Source of the DNA: an uncultured Muribaculaceae bacterium
Lineage (GTDB): Bacteria; Bacteroidota; Bacteroidia; Bacteroidales; Muribaculaceae
Length of the DNA: 64,000 nt
Assembly (NCBI GenBank): GCA_910579035.1
Contig: CAJTSR010000003.1
Location: 1-64,000 of the forward strand
Direction: 5' to 3'
Below are positions 18,382-27,151 of this stretch, in pieces. The notes beneath the pieces are model-generated. The model did no database searches and had not been told where the DNA came from. It saw only the letters and a program-made list of their open reading frames with translations. The translations under genes were made by a program, and so were the position numbers. Position 1 is the first letter of the stretch, and each line of letters begins with the position of its first letter.

Positions 18382-18996
18382 GAATGTGCCGTAGCGCGAA
18401 CCTTTCTCCATCGCGCCGGCTGTGCCTATGGCGTGGGCTGCCGTGCCTATCGACAGGCCTGCGGCAATAGAGCTTTTGACGCCTCCGAGCTGAAGCACAC
18501 GGAAGCCCACGATGCTGCCGAAAATACCGGTGCAAATCACTACCGCGCTTGTGAGGGGAGGTATGCCGCCCGTGACAGAGGCCACTTCCATCGCTATGGG
18601 AGTGGTGACGGCCTTGGGTGCGAGCGATAGCACCACCTCGCGGCTCGCGCCTAAAAGCTCGGCAACGATTACCACCGATACCACGCCCACGATGCAGCCC
18701 GCAAGCTCGGAGAGCAGCAGCGGTATGGTCTGGTGCTTGATTGTTTCGAGTTGTTTGTAAAGTGGCACACCGAGAGCGACTATGGCCGGTTTGAGCCAGA
18801 AGTCGATGTATTTGCCGCCTTCGCAGTATGTTTCATAGTCTATGCCGAAAGCTGTCAGCAGCACTATCAGGCATATTATCGTGATAAGGATGGGATTGAA
18901 TACCGACAGGTGCGTTCGCCTGTTGATTCTGCGTGCCATCAGATAAACACCCAGCGTGAGGGTGATGAATATTATATCACTTCCCGAAAAATCCAT
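18304..18996 (-). CDS. lrgB: LrgB family membrane protein
   Basis: This 230-residue integral membrane protein has about seven hydrophobic segments and conserved LrgB/CidB features (LAPKAVTTPIAMEV and GLIMNGLLTALLAP near the C-terminus). LrgB proteins act with LrgA in holin-like control of murein hydrolase export or, in some bacteria and plastids, in pyruvate or glycolate transport. The start overlaps the end of lrgA by 20 bp, confirming an lrgAB pair. Its 3' end overlaps the convergent HPPK-like gene by 78 bp. Confidence 0.92.
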   Translation of the reverse strand: MDFSGSDIIFITLTLGVYLMARRINRRTHLSVFNPILITIICLIVLLTAFGIDYETYCEGGKYIDFWLKPAIVALGVPLYKQLETIKHQTIPLLLSELAGCIVGVVSVVIVAELLGASREVVLSLAPKAVTTPIAMEVASVTGGIPPLTSAVVICTGIFGSIVGFRVLQLGGVKSSIAAGLSIGTAAHAIGTAGAMEKGSRYGTFSSLGLIMNGLLTALLAPFILRFMGY

Positions 18997-19345
18997 AGCG
19001 CGAAGGGAATTTGATGTGGCGGCATAGCTGGTGCACGTGGCCGCTGGCCAGCAGCACGAGTATGGTGCTTATTACCGAGGCACCCACTATGGGCAGCCAT
19101 TCGCGGCCGAGCAGGCCAAGACGCGTCATTATACCCACGCCGGCGGGTATGAAGAAGAAACCGAGGTTGTCGACAAGGAGTTTTGATATTCGCTCCACCC
19201 AGCCCAGACGGATTATGCCGTATTTGAGCGACAATGCCAGAAAGAGCATTCCTATGATGCTCGACGGGATAGGCACGCCCGTCAGTTTTACCAAAATTTC
19301 GCCGACTGCGAGGAATAGCAGCAGTACGGCACACTGGAGAATCAT
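18977..19345 (-). CDS. lrgA: CidA/LrgA family holin-like protein
   Basis: This 122-residue protein has four predicted membrane helices and the family signature GVPIPSSIIGMLFLALSLK near the N-terminus. It is the partner of the overlapping lrgB gene. A TAACTTTG -7 box lies upstream at 19372-19379 on the minus strand, giving a leader of about 20 bases. Confidence 0.9.
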   Translation of the reverse strand: MILQCAVLLLFLAVGEILVKLTGVPIPSSIIGMLFLALSLKYGIIRLGWVERISKLLVDNLGFFFIPAGVGIMTRLGLLGREWLPIVGASVISTILVLLASGHVHQLCRHIKFPSRYGFFGK

Positions 19346-19371
19346 TATATTACAATCTTTTTACCGGGGCG

Positions 19372-19379
19372 CAAAGTTA
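19372..19379 (-). promoter_or_regulatory. -7 box (TAACTTTG) for lrgAB
   Basis: The minus strand reads TAACTTTG, an exact TAnnTTTG match, 27 bases before the lrgA ATG. A clear -33 TTTG was not found. The remaining 19380-19491 stretch up to the comEC stop shows nothing recognisable. Confidence 0.5.
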
Positions 19380-19491
19380 TGCAAAATATCGCATAAATCT
19401 GCGACTCCCAGTCAAAATTCCCCAAAAAAAAATGCGCTTTTTTCTGCCGCTGGTCCGACTTGTCGGTTTATATTGCGTTTTGACCCGGAAG

Positions 19492-21444
19492 TCAAAAGTT
19501 GTCTATATAGGGGTGCAGCCTTAAATCAGGCGTTTCCACGCCTCGGCGCGAGCATATGTCGAGGTATTCTTTGCGTTTGTCGGGCGATATTTCGGGCAGT
19601 ACGAGCACTGTCCGCGCCGATGTGCGGTCAAGAGCGTCGTCGAGTCTGCCGCGATACTGCCTGGTGAGTATTATCACGTCGACAAGACGGTGGGGCAGCA
19701 TACGGTCGCCGTTGGGTATGAGTATGGTTTTGCGACCGAGTGTGAGATATTTAGGAGGCACGCGGTACGTGACGTTTTCCACGCTTATGCCGGCACGGCC
19801 GAAGTATGCGGCGTAGTCGGCGGCGGGGCGGGACGTAAGCGTCATTGTGGTACCTTTGGCGCCGTTTCGTATCACAAGGTCGGCGTCACGCCCGTGGGCG
19901 TTCACCATAAAGTCGGTCTTGGTGTTCCGTTCGCTGTTTGAGCAGCCTGTGCAGCAACCGAGAATCACGGCAAGCGTGGCGAAGCATACCTTGTGGCGCA
20001 GCGACCCCAGATGGAGCATTGCCGCCAGGCATATTATGGCAGCGGTGAATATGAGCAGGTTGGGTGTCGACAGGTATATGCCCGAGGTAAACGCACCCGG
20101 AATGGCGGCAAGATAGTCGCATAAGCCCGTTATGGCGTCGGCCAGATTGTCGATGCAGCTTGCGGCAAATCCCATAGGCAGTCCGAGAGCCGAAAGGAGC
20201 GCAACGGCGGCACCTCCGGCCATAAACAGCTGGAATATGAGGGCGGCCACGGCGTTTGCCGGAATCGACAGCAGGGGCAGCGTGTGGAAGTGCATCAGCA
20301 CTATTGGCGCGGTGCCTGCGAGCGCGGCCAGCGGCACGGCCACGAGCGATGCCGCCTTGTGAGCCAGTCCGAGGCGGCGTGGCACGGGGTTGAGCTTGTT
20401 GGCAAACGCTATCAGCCCGAGGACGGCTGCCACCGACAGTTGGAAGCCGATCGAGAACAGCCAGTACGGATTGATGGCAAGAATTATGAACACTGCTATA
20501 CAGAGCGAGTTGAGCGGGTAGGCGTCGCGCTCGCTTATTTTCGCGCCGAGATATATGCTTATCATCACTGCCGCGCGGACAACCGAGGGCATAAAGCCCG
20601 TGAGCAAGGCGTAGAGCCACACTATGGCTATCACAATAAGATGCCTGTAGCGGCCCGCGCGCGGCCACAGGCGCAGTGGGAAAAGCAGCAGGGCGGCGAC
20701 GGTGGCAAGCAGGGCCGTATGGAAGCCGCTTACGCACAGCAGGTGCGACAGCCCCGTGGCGCGGAAGCGCTCGCGCACGGCGGGTCCGGGATTCTCGTTG
20801 CCGAGAGTGGCCGACACGAGCAGGCGCGATGTGGCCGGAGCCAGCGGTGAGGCGTAGATGGCATCGGCTATGGTTCCGCGAAAATCCTGCAGGCGGGTCA
20901 TAATTGATGTGTCGTGGCCGGTCACGCGGCAGTCGCCGGCATTGACAGCCATGCGGGCCGAAGCCCTGCCTGAGTAATCTCGGCCGAAGTCGAGAGTCGG
21001 CACGTCGGCGTATTTGTCGGGCACTTCGAGAACCCCTGTCACGCTCATAATGTCGCCCGGCGTTATCGTGGGCACCACGTCGGCTATGAACACGGCTATG
21101 CGGAACGCCGTGTCGCCACCGACGTCGAGATAGCAGCGCTGCGAGCGTTCGCTGGTGCGTACGTTCTGCACTATGCCCGTGTAGGTGCGCTCCTCGCTGT
21201 CGAAATATTCTGCCGGCAGCGCGGGCGGCTTCATAAAATATGTGAGGACGCCCCCGGCTATTGCCGAGGACGCCAGTATGGCTATGTGGCGGGGGCGCAC
21301 CTTCAGCCGTGCCAACAGCAGGCAGGCCGCCGCTATGCACGCACAGACCACGACAAAGAGGCTGTAGTGCACGGCAATTATGCCGGCCGGCATTCCTGCT
21401 GCCACGGGCAGCGCCGGATAACGGCTGAAAATGCGCGAAAACAC
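19492..21444 (-). CDS. comEC: ComEC/Rec2-family membrane protein
   Basis: This 650-residue protein has an OB-like soluble N-terminal region (about 85-190, EERTYTGIVQNVRTSE) after two or three membrane helices. The central competence channel domain follows, with the hallmark LSHLLCVSGFHTALLA (about 230) and PSVVRAAVMISIYLGA (about 285) and further helices to about 490. ComEC forms the inner-membrane channel for DNA uptake. The C-terminal ~150 residues look like a shortened, degenerate metallo-beta-lactamase domain without the HxHxDH motif. The gene begins 4 bp after the YeiH-like gene stop. DprA is also encoded in this window (38638-39762), but natural competence itself is not shown. Confidence 0.9.
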   Translation of the reverse strand: MFSRIFSRYPALPVAAGMPAGIIAVHYSLFVVVCACIAAACLLLARLKVRPRHIAILASSAIAGGVLTYFMKPPALPAEYFDSEERTYTGIVQNVRTSERSQRCYLDVGGDTAFRIAVFIADVVPTITPGDIMSVTGVLEVPDKYADVPTLDFGRDYSGRASARMAVNAGDCRVTGHDTSIMTRLQDFRGTIADAIYASPLAPATSRLLVSATLGNENPGPAVRERFRATGLSHLLCVSGFHTALLATVAALLLFPLRLWPRAGRYRHLIVIAIVWLYALLTGFMPSVVRAAVMISIYLGAKISERDAYPLNSLCIAVFIILAINPYWLFSIGFQLSVAAVLGLIAFANKLNPVPRRLGLAHKAASLVAVPLAALAGTAPIVLMHFHTLPLLSIPANAVAALIFQLFMAGGAAVALLSALGLPMGFAASCIDNLADAITGLCDYLAAIPGAFTSGIYLSTPNLLIFTAAIICLAAMLHLGSLRHKVCFATLAVILGCCTGCSNSERNTKTDFMVNAHGRDADLVIRNGAKGTTMTLTSRPAADYAAYFGRAGISVENVTYRVPPKYLTLGRKTILIPNGDRMLPHRLVDVIILTRQYRGRLDDALDRTSARTVLVLPEISPDKRKEYLDICSRRGVETPDLRLHPYIDNF

Positions 21445-21448
21445 GGTA

Positions 21449-22393
21449 TTACACTGTTTCGAGAACCACGAAAAGCGAAGAAACGCTGATAACTACCCAC
21501 AGCAGCACGGCCTGCAGCAGCGGCTTGACGCCCACGCTGCGTATCGAGGCTATGGAGAGCGATGCGCCGATAAGGAAGAGCGTCACCACCATACCGCGCT
21601 TTGCTATCCACACCATCGAGCTTACAAACCACGCCGGAAGAGTCACATAGGTGTTGACCACCATGGCGAGAACGAAGATAAATATAAACCAGGGTATGGA
21701 TATTTTTGCGGTCTTGTCGCGGAATATGAACATTGTGGCTATGGCCAGCGGAATTATCCACAGGGCGCGGGTGAGTTTGATAAGCGTGGCTATCTGCAGT
21801 GCTTCCTCGCCGTAGGCTTCGCCGGCGCCGACAACCGAGGAGGTGTCGTGGATTGCGATGGCGGCCCATGTGCCGAATTGCTGCTGCGTCATTTCGAAAA
21901 TGTGGCCGAGCGGCGGGAAGATAAACAGTCCGAGCGAGTTAAGTATGAATATTACGCCGAGCGACACCGCCATTTCGTTTTCATTTGCCTTCAACACGGG
22001 GCCTACGGCTGCTATGGCGCTGCCGCCGCAAATGGCTGTGCCTGAGGATATGAGATAGGCTGTCTTGCGGTTGATGTGCAGCCAGTAGCCCACGAGGACG
22101 CCCAGAGCCATAACGCCGACCACGGACACCACCGTGAAAAGCATGCCTTCTGAGCCTGATTTCAAAGATTCCTGAAGGTTCATGTTGAAACCAAGGCATA
22201 CAACGGCTACCTGAAGCAGGTATTTGGACGTCTTTTTATTGAATTTAGGATATGGATTGGGAAAAATAAGGGCAAAGGCAAGGCCGCAAAGCAATGCGAG
22301 CGGTGCTGAAATCACAGGCAGTCCGAACCGGTCGAAAGGAAACAGGATAAGGGCTATCAGGAGAATGTAGATAACTTTCGATGTTTGTTTCAT
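21449..22393 (-). CDS. YeiH/UPF0324 family putative anion exporter
   Basis: This 314-residue multi-pass membrane protein shows UPF0324 (YeiH/PSE) features: SSGTAICGGSAIAAVGPVL and IAIHDTSSVVGAG, conserved in putative sulfate or taurine-derived anion exporters. The chosen ATG at 22393 follows an in-frame TTG at 22402; the ATG is preferred. About ten hydrophobic segments cover the whole length. It is followed after 4 bp by comEC, and the upstream aroE ends 79 bp before. The transported substrate is inferred only from the family. Confidence 0.88.
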   Translation of the reverse strand: MKQTSKVIYILLIALILFPFDRFGLPVISAPLALLCGLAFALIFPNPYPKFNKKTSKYLLQVAVVCLGFNMNLQESLKSGSEGMLFTVVSVVGVMALGVLVGYWLHINRKTAYLISSGTAICGGSAIAAVGPVLKANENEMAVSLGVIFILNSLGLFIFPPLGHIFEMTQQQFGTWAAIAIHDTSSVVGAGEAYGEEALQIATLIKLTRALWIIPLAIATMFIFRDKTAKISIPWFIFIFVLAMVVNTYVTLPAWFVSSMVWIAKRGMVVTLFLIGASLSIASIRSVGVKPLLQAVLLWVVISVSSLFVVLETV

Positions 22394-22472
22394 TTTTAAC
22401 AATGTATGGAGGCCGCAGTATGTCGCGGTCGATGAAAGATGCGTTTTTGCATAGGTGGCGCGGGTTGGCGCG

Positions 22473-23258
22473 TCACTGCTCCCAGATGCTGAGGGAGGCG
22501 AGAGCCTGAAGGTGTAGCATTTCGAGTCCGTTCGATATGCGGGCGCCGACGGCCTCGGCGCGTCGCATGAATTCCGTCAGGGCAGGATTGTATACCATGT
22601 CGAAGCATACGGCGCCTTGCGGCAGCAGCTCGAAAGGAAGAGCCGGATAGCCGTCGACGGCGGGGTAGGTGCCAAGCGGAGTGGCGTTGACTACCACGGG
22701 GTGCGCTGCCATAAACTCTGCGTCGAGGTCGGAGTACGACACTATGCCGTCGCCGCCCTTGCTGCGCGATACCCTCACAGGGCTGAGTCCTAGCTGCCTC
22801 AGGGCTGTGACGGCAGCTTTCGAGGCGCCACCCGTGCCGAGCACTATGGTGCCGGTGCCTTGGGCGAAGTCCTCTACGAGCGGCCTTATGCTCTCGCGGA
22901 AGCCCTCAACGTCGGTGTTGAAGCCTTCCAGACGCAGCACGCGGCCGCCGGCGTCGCGCACCACGCGAACCGTGTTCACAGCCTCTGCCTCGGTGGCCAC
23001 CGGGTCGGTGCTGTCGAGGTATTGCATCACGGATTCCTTGTAAGGCGCCGTTACGTTGAAGCCTTTCAGGCGCGGGTTGAGCAACACGAGGCTGTAGAGA
23101 GCCTCGGGCGTCAGTTCAGGCAATGCGAAATTATCATAGCTCTTTTTCTCGCCGCGCGAGGCAAAAAGCTCCGTAAAGAATTTTTTTGAAAAAGAATGTT
23201 CCAGCGGATAGCCTATCAGGCCGTAGTCGGTGGTGGAGAGTTCCTTTAATGAGTTCAT
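22473..23258 (-). CDS. aroE: Shikimate dehydrogenase
   Basis: This 261-residue enzyme reduces 3-dehydroshikimate with NADPH in aromatic amino acid synthesis. The substrate-binding HSFS motif (21-24), NVTAPYK (68-74, with catalytic Lys74) and a glycine-rich nucleotide loop GTGGASKAAV are present, followed by NATPLGTYP. Start choice: the ATG at 23258 forms an ATGA overlap with the stop of the upstream pseudouridine synthase and gives the normal family length. Longer in-frame starts would lie inside that gene. It is the third gene of a PASTA-rluD-aroE operon. Confidence 0.95.
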   Translation of the reverse strand: MNSLKELSTTDYGLIGYPLEHSFSKKFFTELFASRGEKKSYDNFALPELTPEALYSLVLLNPRLKGFNVTAPYKESVMQYLDSTDPVATEAEAVNTVRVVRDAGGRVLRLEGFNTDVEGFRESIRPLVEDFAQGTGTIVLGTGGASKAAVTALRQLGLSPVRVSRSKGGDGIVSYSDLDAEFMAAHPVVVNATPLGTYPAVDGYPALPFELLPQGAVCFDMVYNPALTEFMRRAEAVGARISNGLEMLHLQALASLSIWEQ

Positions 23259-24310
23259 TTCATTGAGCCTTTGGCGTAAGTGCGCCATTTATCGATTAGG
23301 GCGGTCATATCGGGTGGTAGCGGTGCCGAAAAAAACATCTCCTCGCCGGTTTCTGGGTGCACGAAGCCGAGAGTGCGGGCGTGGAGGGCCTGCCTCGGGC
23401 ACAGCTCCATGCAGTTGCGCACAAATGCCTGGTATGACGATGAGCGGAGGCCCCGCAATATCTGGTCGCCGCCATAGCGGGCGTCGTTGAAGAGCGGGTG
23501 TCCCAGGTGCTTCATATGCACGCGTATCTGGTGTGTGCGGCCCGTTTCGAGCACGCAGCGCACGGCGGCCACGTGGCCGAAGTCTTCCGTGAGTTCGTAG
23601 TGTGTGACGGCTCGCTTGCCTTCCGGCCCGTCGAGAGGGAAAGGCGCCATCTGCAGCCGGTCCTTGGGGGAGCGGCCTATGTTGGTAGCCACGGTGCCGC
23701 TCGCCGGCGACGGGCAGCCCCACACCACGGCTACGTACTCGCGCTTGGTGGTTTTGTTGAAGAACTGTCGGCCGAGGTCGGTCTTGGCGTCAGGGGTCTT
23801 GGCTACTACCAAAAGCCCCGATGTGTCCTTGTCGATGCGGTGAACGAGGCCGAGGCGCGGGTCGTTGACGTCGTAATCGGGAGTGTCGCGGAAGTGCCAC
23901 GCAAGGGCGTTGACAAGCGTGCCGTCGTAGTTGCCGTGGCCGGGGTGCACCACCAGGCCGGCCGGCTTGTTTACCACCAGCACGTAGCGGTCCTCGTACA
24001 CGATGTCGAGAGGAATGTCCTGTGCCACGATTTCAAACTCGTAGCGCGGGCGGTCCATCACCACTTGAACGGTGTCGAGTGGCTTCACGCGGTAGTTGCT
24101 CTTCACCGGCTTGCCGTTGACTATGATGCAACCTGCGTCGGCAGCCTGCTGTATGCGGTTGCGCGACGATTTCTGAAGCCTTGCCACAAGGAACTTGTCG
24201 ACCCTCAGCAGCTCCTGTCCCTTGTCGGCCACGAAGCGGAAGTGCTCGTAGTACTCCGCGCCGTCGATTTCTACCAGTTTGTCGTCGTCCTCGTATTTTT
24301 CTTCTGCCAT
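23255..24310 (-). CDS. RluA/RluD-family 23S rRNA pseudouridine synthase
   Basis: This 351-residue protein has an N-terminal S4 RNA-binding domain (about 35-95, RVDKFLVARLQKSSRNRIQQ) and the RluA catalytic domain. The catalytic aspartate is Asp160 in HRIDKDTSGL, and NKPAGLVVHPGHGN is also typical. It converts uridines to pseudouridine, probably in 23S rRNA helix 69 as RluD does, although the exact site is inferred. It lies 3 bp after the PASTA gene stop and overlaps aroE by 4 bp. Confidence 0.94.
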   Translation of the reverse strand: MAEEKYEDDDKLVEIDGAEYYEHFRFVADKGQELLRVDKFLVARLQKSSRNRIQQAADAGCIIVNGKPVKSNYRVKPLDTVQVVMDRPRYEFEIVAQDIPLDIVYEDRYVLVVNKPAGLVVHPGHGNYDGTLVNALAWHFRDTPDYDVNDPRLGLVHRIDKDTSGLLVVAKTPDAKTDLGRQFFNKTTKREYVAVVWGCPSPASGTVATNIGRSPKDRLQMAPFPLDGPEGKRAVTHYELTEDFGHVAAVRCVLETGRTHQIRVHMKHLGHPLFNDARYGGDQILRGLRSSSYQAFVRNCMELCPRQALHARTLGFVHPETGEEMFFSAPLPPDMTALIDKWRTYAKGSMK

Positions 24311-24313
24311 ACC

Positions 24314-24958
24314 TTATTCGTATATGTCGCCAAATTCGGGGTCGAGAGCCGGTTCGGATTCGCTGTACAGTGAGTCGCTGTCGGAGGCCGCCGGGCCGCT
24401 GCCTACCTCAAGGGTCACGGTGGAGGTGACGGGTATCACAGTGCCTACGGTAAGCGGAGTGTCGCCGTAGCGCGCGCCTACCACGAGGTCGGCATAGGGC
24501 GACGGCACATGCACCATCCGCACATCGGTGATGCCGATACCGCGCAGGTACGATGCCGCCTGACGCGACGACACATTGCCCGTCAGAGGCATCGATATGG
24601 TCACTTGCTTGGGCGAGAATGCCGTCAAGGTGACGAACACAGCCCGGTCGCCCTTGACGATGGCTCCGGCCTTGGGCCACGATTCCACGACGGTGCCCGG
24701 CGCAACCGAGCGGTCGTAGATAGAATCGGAAATCTCGATGCTTAGCCCGTTGGCCGCGAGTATGGCCTTGGCTTCGCCGTAATGTTTGTTCTTTATTTCG
24801 GGAACCACCGAATGGACTCCGTGCATGGTCCACGAGTCGAGAAACAATAGCACACCCCATAGTAAAATTAGCGCCACTACTATCATTATCAGTAGATTGC
24901 TTATAATGGGGTGGGCGGCATAAAAGCCTTTGATGCTGAATTTCTTGCTTGGGGCCAT
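24314..24958 (-). CDS. Single-pass membrane protein with PASTA domains
   Basis: This 214-residue protein has a short cytoplasmic N-terminus, one membrane helix (about 17-40) and two or more periplasmic PASTA repeats (about 45-112 and 115-186), with typical AKAILAANGLSIEISDSIYD and VAPGTVVESWPKAGAIVKGD sequences. The tail is acidic. PASTA domains bind muropeptides or beta-lactam-like ligands, and in Bacteroidetes such stand-alone PASTA proteins are commonly encoded next to rluD, as here. The ATG at 24958 is favoured over the upstream frame start because the residues before it look like untranslated leader. A TAATTTTG -7 box is at 25031-25038. Confidence 0.87.
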   Translation of the reverse strand: MAPSKKFSIKGFYAAHPIISNLLIMIVVALILLWGVLLFLDSWTMHGVHSVVPEIKNKHYGEAKAILAANGLSIEISDSIYDRSVAPGTVVESWPKAGAIVKGDRAVFVTLTAFSPKQVTISMPLTGNVSSRQAASYLRGIGITDVRMVHVPSPYADLVVGARYGDTPLTVGTVIPVTSTVTLEVGSGPAASDSDSLYSESEPALDPEFGDIYE

Positions 24959-25030
24959 ACTGCTGCTGCGGTTTTGGTAAGAGATGTGTCGTGTTTGTTT
25001 TACAGCCGGAATATATCCGTTTTCAGTCCG

Positions 25031-25038
25031 CAAAATTA
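25031..25038 (-). promoter_or_regulatory. -7 box (TAATTTTG) for the PASTA-rluD-aroE operon
   Basis: An exact TAnnTTTG match on the minus strand, about 72 bases before the PASTA ATG. No -33 TTTG was confirmed. The divergent plus-strand gene at 25223 has a TTTG at 25178-25181 but no good -7 partner. Confidence 0.45.
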
Positions 25039-25222
25039 CGAAAAAAATCGAGGAATAGTCCCGAATATATGCTAATTAATACACTTGCAGCAATTTTAAT
25101 ATAAACGCAATTTAAATGTGGTGGAACAGCGTGCGAAAAAAATTGAAAAAAAACTGCAAGCGCGTTGAGTGTGGCCGTTTGTGTGCGCGTATAATTATAG
25201 TCAAACCCCAAAAACTAATTAC

Positions 25223-26434
25223 ATGAAAAAAGTTTACTTAGCACTCATCTCCCTGGCAATAGGGGGAGCCGCAATCGCTCAGGATTCGCCTGTAGTGAAC
25301 CAAACCACCGGCATAGGCTACGAAAATCTCGAAGCCGCGTGGGATGCCGCTAAATCCGACGAAGTTATATTGGTTAATGCCGATCAGGAAATCGCTAAGC
25401 GTCTTGGTGGCAGCGAGCGTAATCTTACTCTTAAAGGAGCGTCGAAAGACATTGTTGTAAAACGGGCTGAAAGCTATAAGGACGGCCTTATGTTCCTCTC
25501 CAGCACCGGTTCTACTGTGACTATAGAGGATCTTACGATAGATGGTAATAATATAGAAATGGGAAGCCTGTGGCTGGAGGCCGGAAAGATGACAGGAGCC
25601 TCTGCTGCAGGAACTCTTGTACTCAATAATCTGATTCTGAAAAATATGAACTCTACCAACGGGCAGGGTCTTATAGCTCAGAAATCAGGCGGTATATTGA
25701 AGATGACCAGTGTTGTGGTCGAAAATTGCGTGGTTCCCGAGGGTCGCGGACATGTATTCTCAGGCAACAACCAGTCTGTAACATTCGGAGGTCTGTCTAA
25801 ATTCTCGATTTATCTTGAAAAAGACCTCAAGGTAAATGTTGACGGTCTGCTGGACGGTTCGGAAGTGACCCTTTATTGGGATATCACCAATGCAAAGCGT
25901 ATAAATGGCGGCAACAAGGCTATTGTGCGTGGCGTTGTTAATCCTGAACTTGTTAAGAGCGGCGTTCCCGGATTCTTCCTTGAATCTGAAAAATCCGGCA
26001 ACAACAATCTTAAAATCAGCCTGAGTGAGCCCACTGTGACTGTTGATGGAGAACCTGCGGGTGAAACTACTCTCGTTAACGGGGAGGCTGCAATAGTGGA
26101 GGCAAATGGTATTAAGTACTTCTATACTTACGGTGAAGAGCCTGCTGCCGCTCCTATTGAAGGCGCTGTAGAATATGCCTCTCCTGTAGTTCTTGACAAG
26201 ACCGGCAAATTCAATGTATATGCAGAATACACCTCCGGAACAGACGTTATGTATTCAGCAGTTAAGACTATTGAAGTAGAATCTGGAAGCACCACCGGTA
26301 TCGAAGGCGTTGAGGCTGATGAAAACGCCCCCGTTGAATATTACAACCTTCAGGGTGTGCGCGTTGCCAACCCCGAAAACGGCATCTTTATCCGCCGCCA
26401 GGGCGCGAAAGTAGAAAAAGTATATGTGAAATAA
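25223..26434 (+). CDS. Secreted beta-helix-like protein with sorting-type C-terminus
   Basis: This 403-residue protein starts with a signal peptide (MKKVYLALISLAIGGAAIA, cleaved before QDSP). Residues about 25-230 form the kind of repeating short beta strands seen in pectate-lyase-like right-handed helices (TVTIEDLTIDGNNIEMGSL, LVLNNLILKNMNSTNGQG), similar to Bacteroidales DUF4957-type proteins. The C-terminus (VEYYNLQGVRV ... NGIFIRRQG ... KVYVK) is the recurrent Bacteroidales module related to type IX sorting domains. It is probably surface-attached or secreted; no catalytic residues are evident and its role is unknown. The ATG follows a short AT-rich leader. A strong terminator follows at 26456-26484. 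Confidence 0.78.
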   Translation: MKKVYLALISLAIGGAAIAQDSPVVNQTTGIGYENLEAAWDAAKSDEVILVNADQEIAKRLGGSERNLTLKGASKDIVVKRAESYKDGLMFLSSTGSTVTIEDLTIDGNNIEMGSLWLEAGKMTGASAAGTLVLNNLILKNMNSTNGQGLIAQKSGGILKMTSVVVENCVVPEGRGHVFSGNNQSVTFGGLSKFSIYLEKDLKVNVDGLLDGSEVTLYWDITNAKRINGGNKAIVRGVVNPELVKSGVPGFFLESEKSGNNNLKISLSEPTVTVDGEPAGETTLVNGEAAIVEANGIKYFYTYGEEPAAAPIEGAVEYASPVVLDKTGKFNVYAEYTSGTDVMYSAVKTIEVESGSTTGIEGVEADENAPVEYYNLQGVRVANPENGIFIRRQGAKVEKVYVK

Positions 26435-26455
26435 TCCCCCACGGGAATCCCCGTC

Positions 26456-26484
26456 AAAAAGCCGGAGCCACCTCCGGCTTTTTT
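26456..26484 (+). terminator. Strong Rho-independent terminator of the beta-helix gene
   Basis: GCCGGAG (26461-26467) and CTCCGGC (26472-26478) form a GC stem with a CCAC loop, flanked by AAAAA before and TTTTTT after. It lies 22 bases after the stop codon. Confidence 0.9.
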
Positions 26485-26501
26485 CGTATACATATAATAA
26501 C

Positions 26502-26587
26502 GTAGGGTCGCGATATATCGCGGCCCCATCGTCGGTGGTAACTAATAATGGCTCGTAAGGACTGGCCGCGATATATCGCGACCCTAC
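26502..26587. repeat. Inverted pair of REP-like palindromes beside the RAYT
   Basis: A 24-bp element at 26502-26525 is repeated perfectly in reverse complement at 26564-26587. Each copy contains the near-symmetric core TCGCGATATATCGCG, and the two copies are separated by 38 bp. This is the BIME-like arrangement expected for substrates of REP-associated tyrosine transposases. The second copy overlaps the stop codon of the broken RAYT gene (26584-26586). The same core appears again at 3740-3751. Confidence 0.85.
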
Positions 26588-27131
26588 AATTCGCTTGCCA
26601 TAAAACGGTCGGAGCGCCAGTTGCGAGGATTATTGTCGATATAATCCGCGATGTAGTCGTATTCCCGCTGATTTCGTATTAGATGGTCGTGGAATCCTGA
26701 TTGCCATTGGAATGCCGCGTTTATTTTTCGAGCTTGACGCGTCACGGCTGCTTTGAAGCCTCCGATAACCAAGGCTATAGGCGTGTTATGATGGAATCGT
26801 TCAGAAGTCGCTTGCCCTGCGTGGATTACTTCGTGTTCTTTGGCGCGCAGGCAGCCAAGCCTGTTTTTTCTGCTCTTGTTCCGTTTATTTTGATTATTGC
26901 ATGTACGTGGTTGGGCATCACAACAAAGCGGTGTAGCTCGGCTTGTGTATAGTGATCGGCGATTTTGTTAAAAGCCTCTGTCGTTATTTCTCCGATGGCC
27001 GACAGCTGCATTTCATCGTTTTGGATTGAGCCAAAGTAATGCCTGCGGGATTGCGTGCATATGGTTATAAAAAATATGCCGGCGGCATAGTCGAGCCACC
27101 GTGCCCGGCTATATTTACGGAATATCGCCAT
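26584..27131 (-). pseudogene. Frameshifted REP-associated tyrosine transposase (RAYT, IS200-like)
   Basis: The N-terminal part (MAIFRKYSRARWLDYAAGIF, then FFITICTQ and the HUH motif in VVMPNHVHAIIKI) reads in one frame from the ATG at 27131. The C-terminal part (IGGFKAAVTRQARK, FQWQSGFHDHLIRNQREYDY, DYIDNNPRNW), which carries the catalytic Tyr region, continues in the -1 frame to a TAG at 26584. The total of 548 nt is one base short of a whole reading frame. A single deleted base in an A-run (26839-26841 or 26864-26869 on the minus strand) explains the break. The intact family is about 180 residues and mobilises or maintains REP palindromes, which lie right beside it. Confidence 0.85.
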
Positions 27132-27151
27132 GTCAGACTTCGTGAGGTGAT

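Noticed and set aside
19886..21340. 484-codon frame inside comEC on the same strand
   Set aside because: Arg/His/Pro-rich out-of-frame reading of a membrane-protein gene; no motifs.
26864..26869. Programmed -1 frameshift at the A-run of the RAYT
   Set aside because: The A6-C run is in the wrong phase for a canonical slippery heptamer (zero-frame codons are GAA AAA ACA), and RAYTs are not known to need frameshifting; a lost base is simpler.
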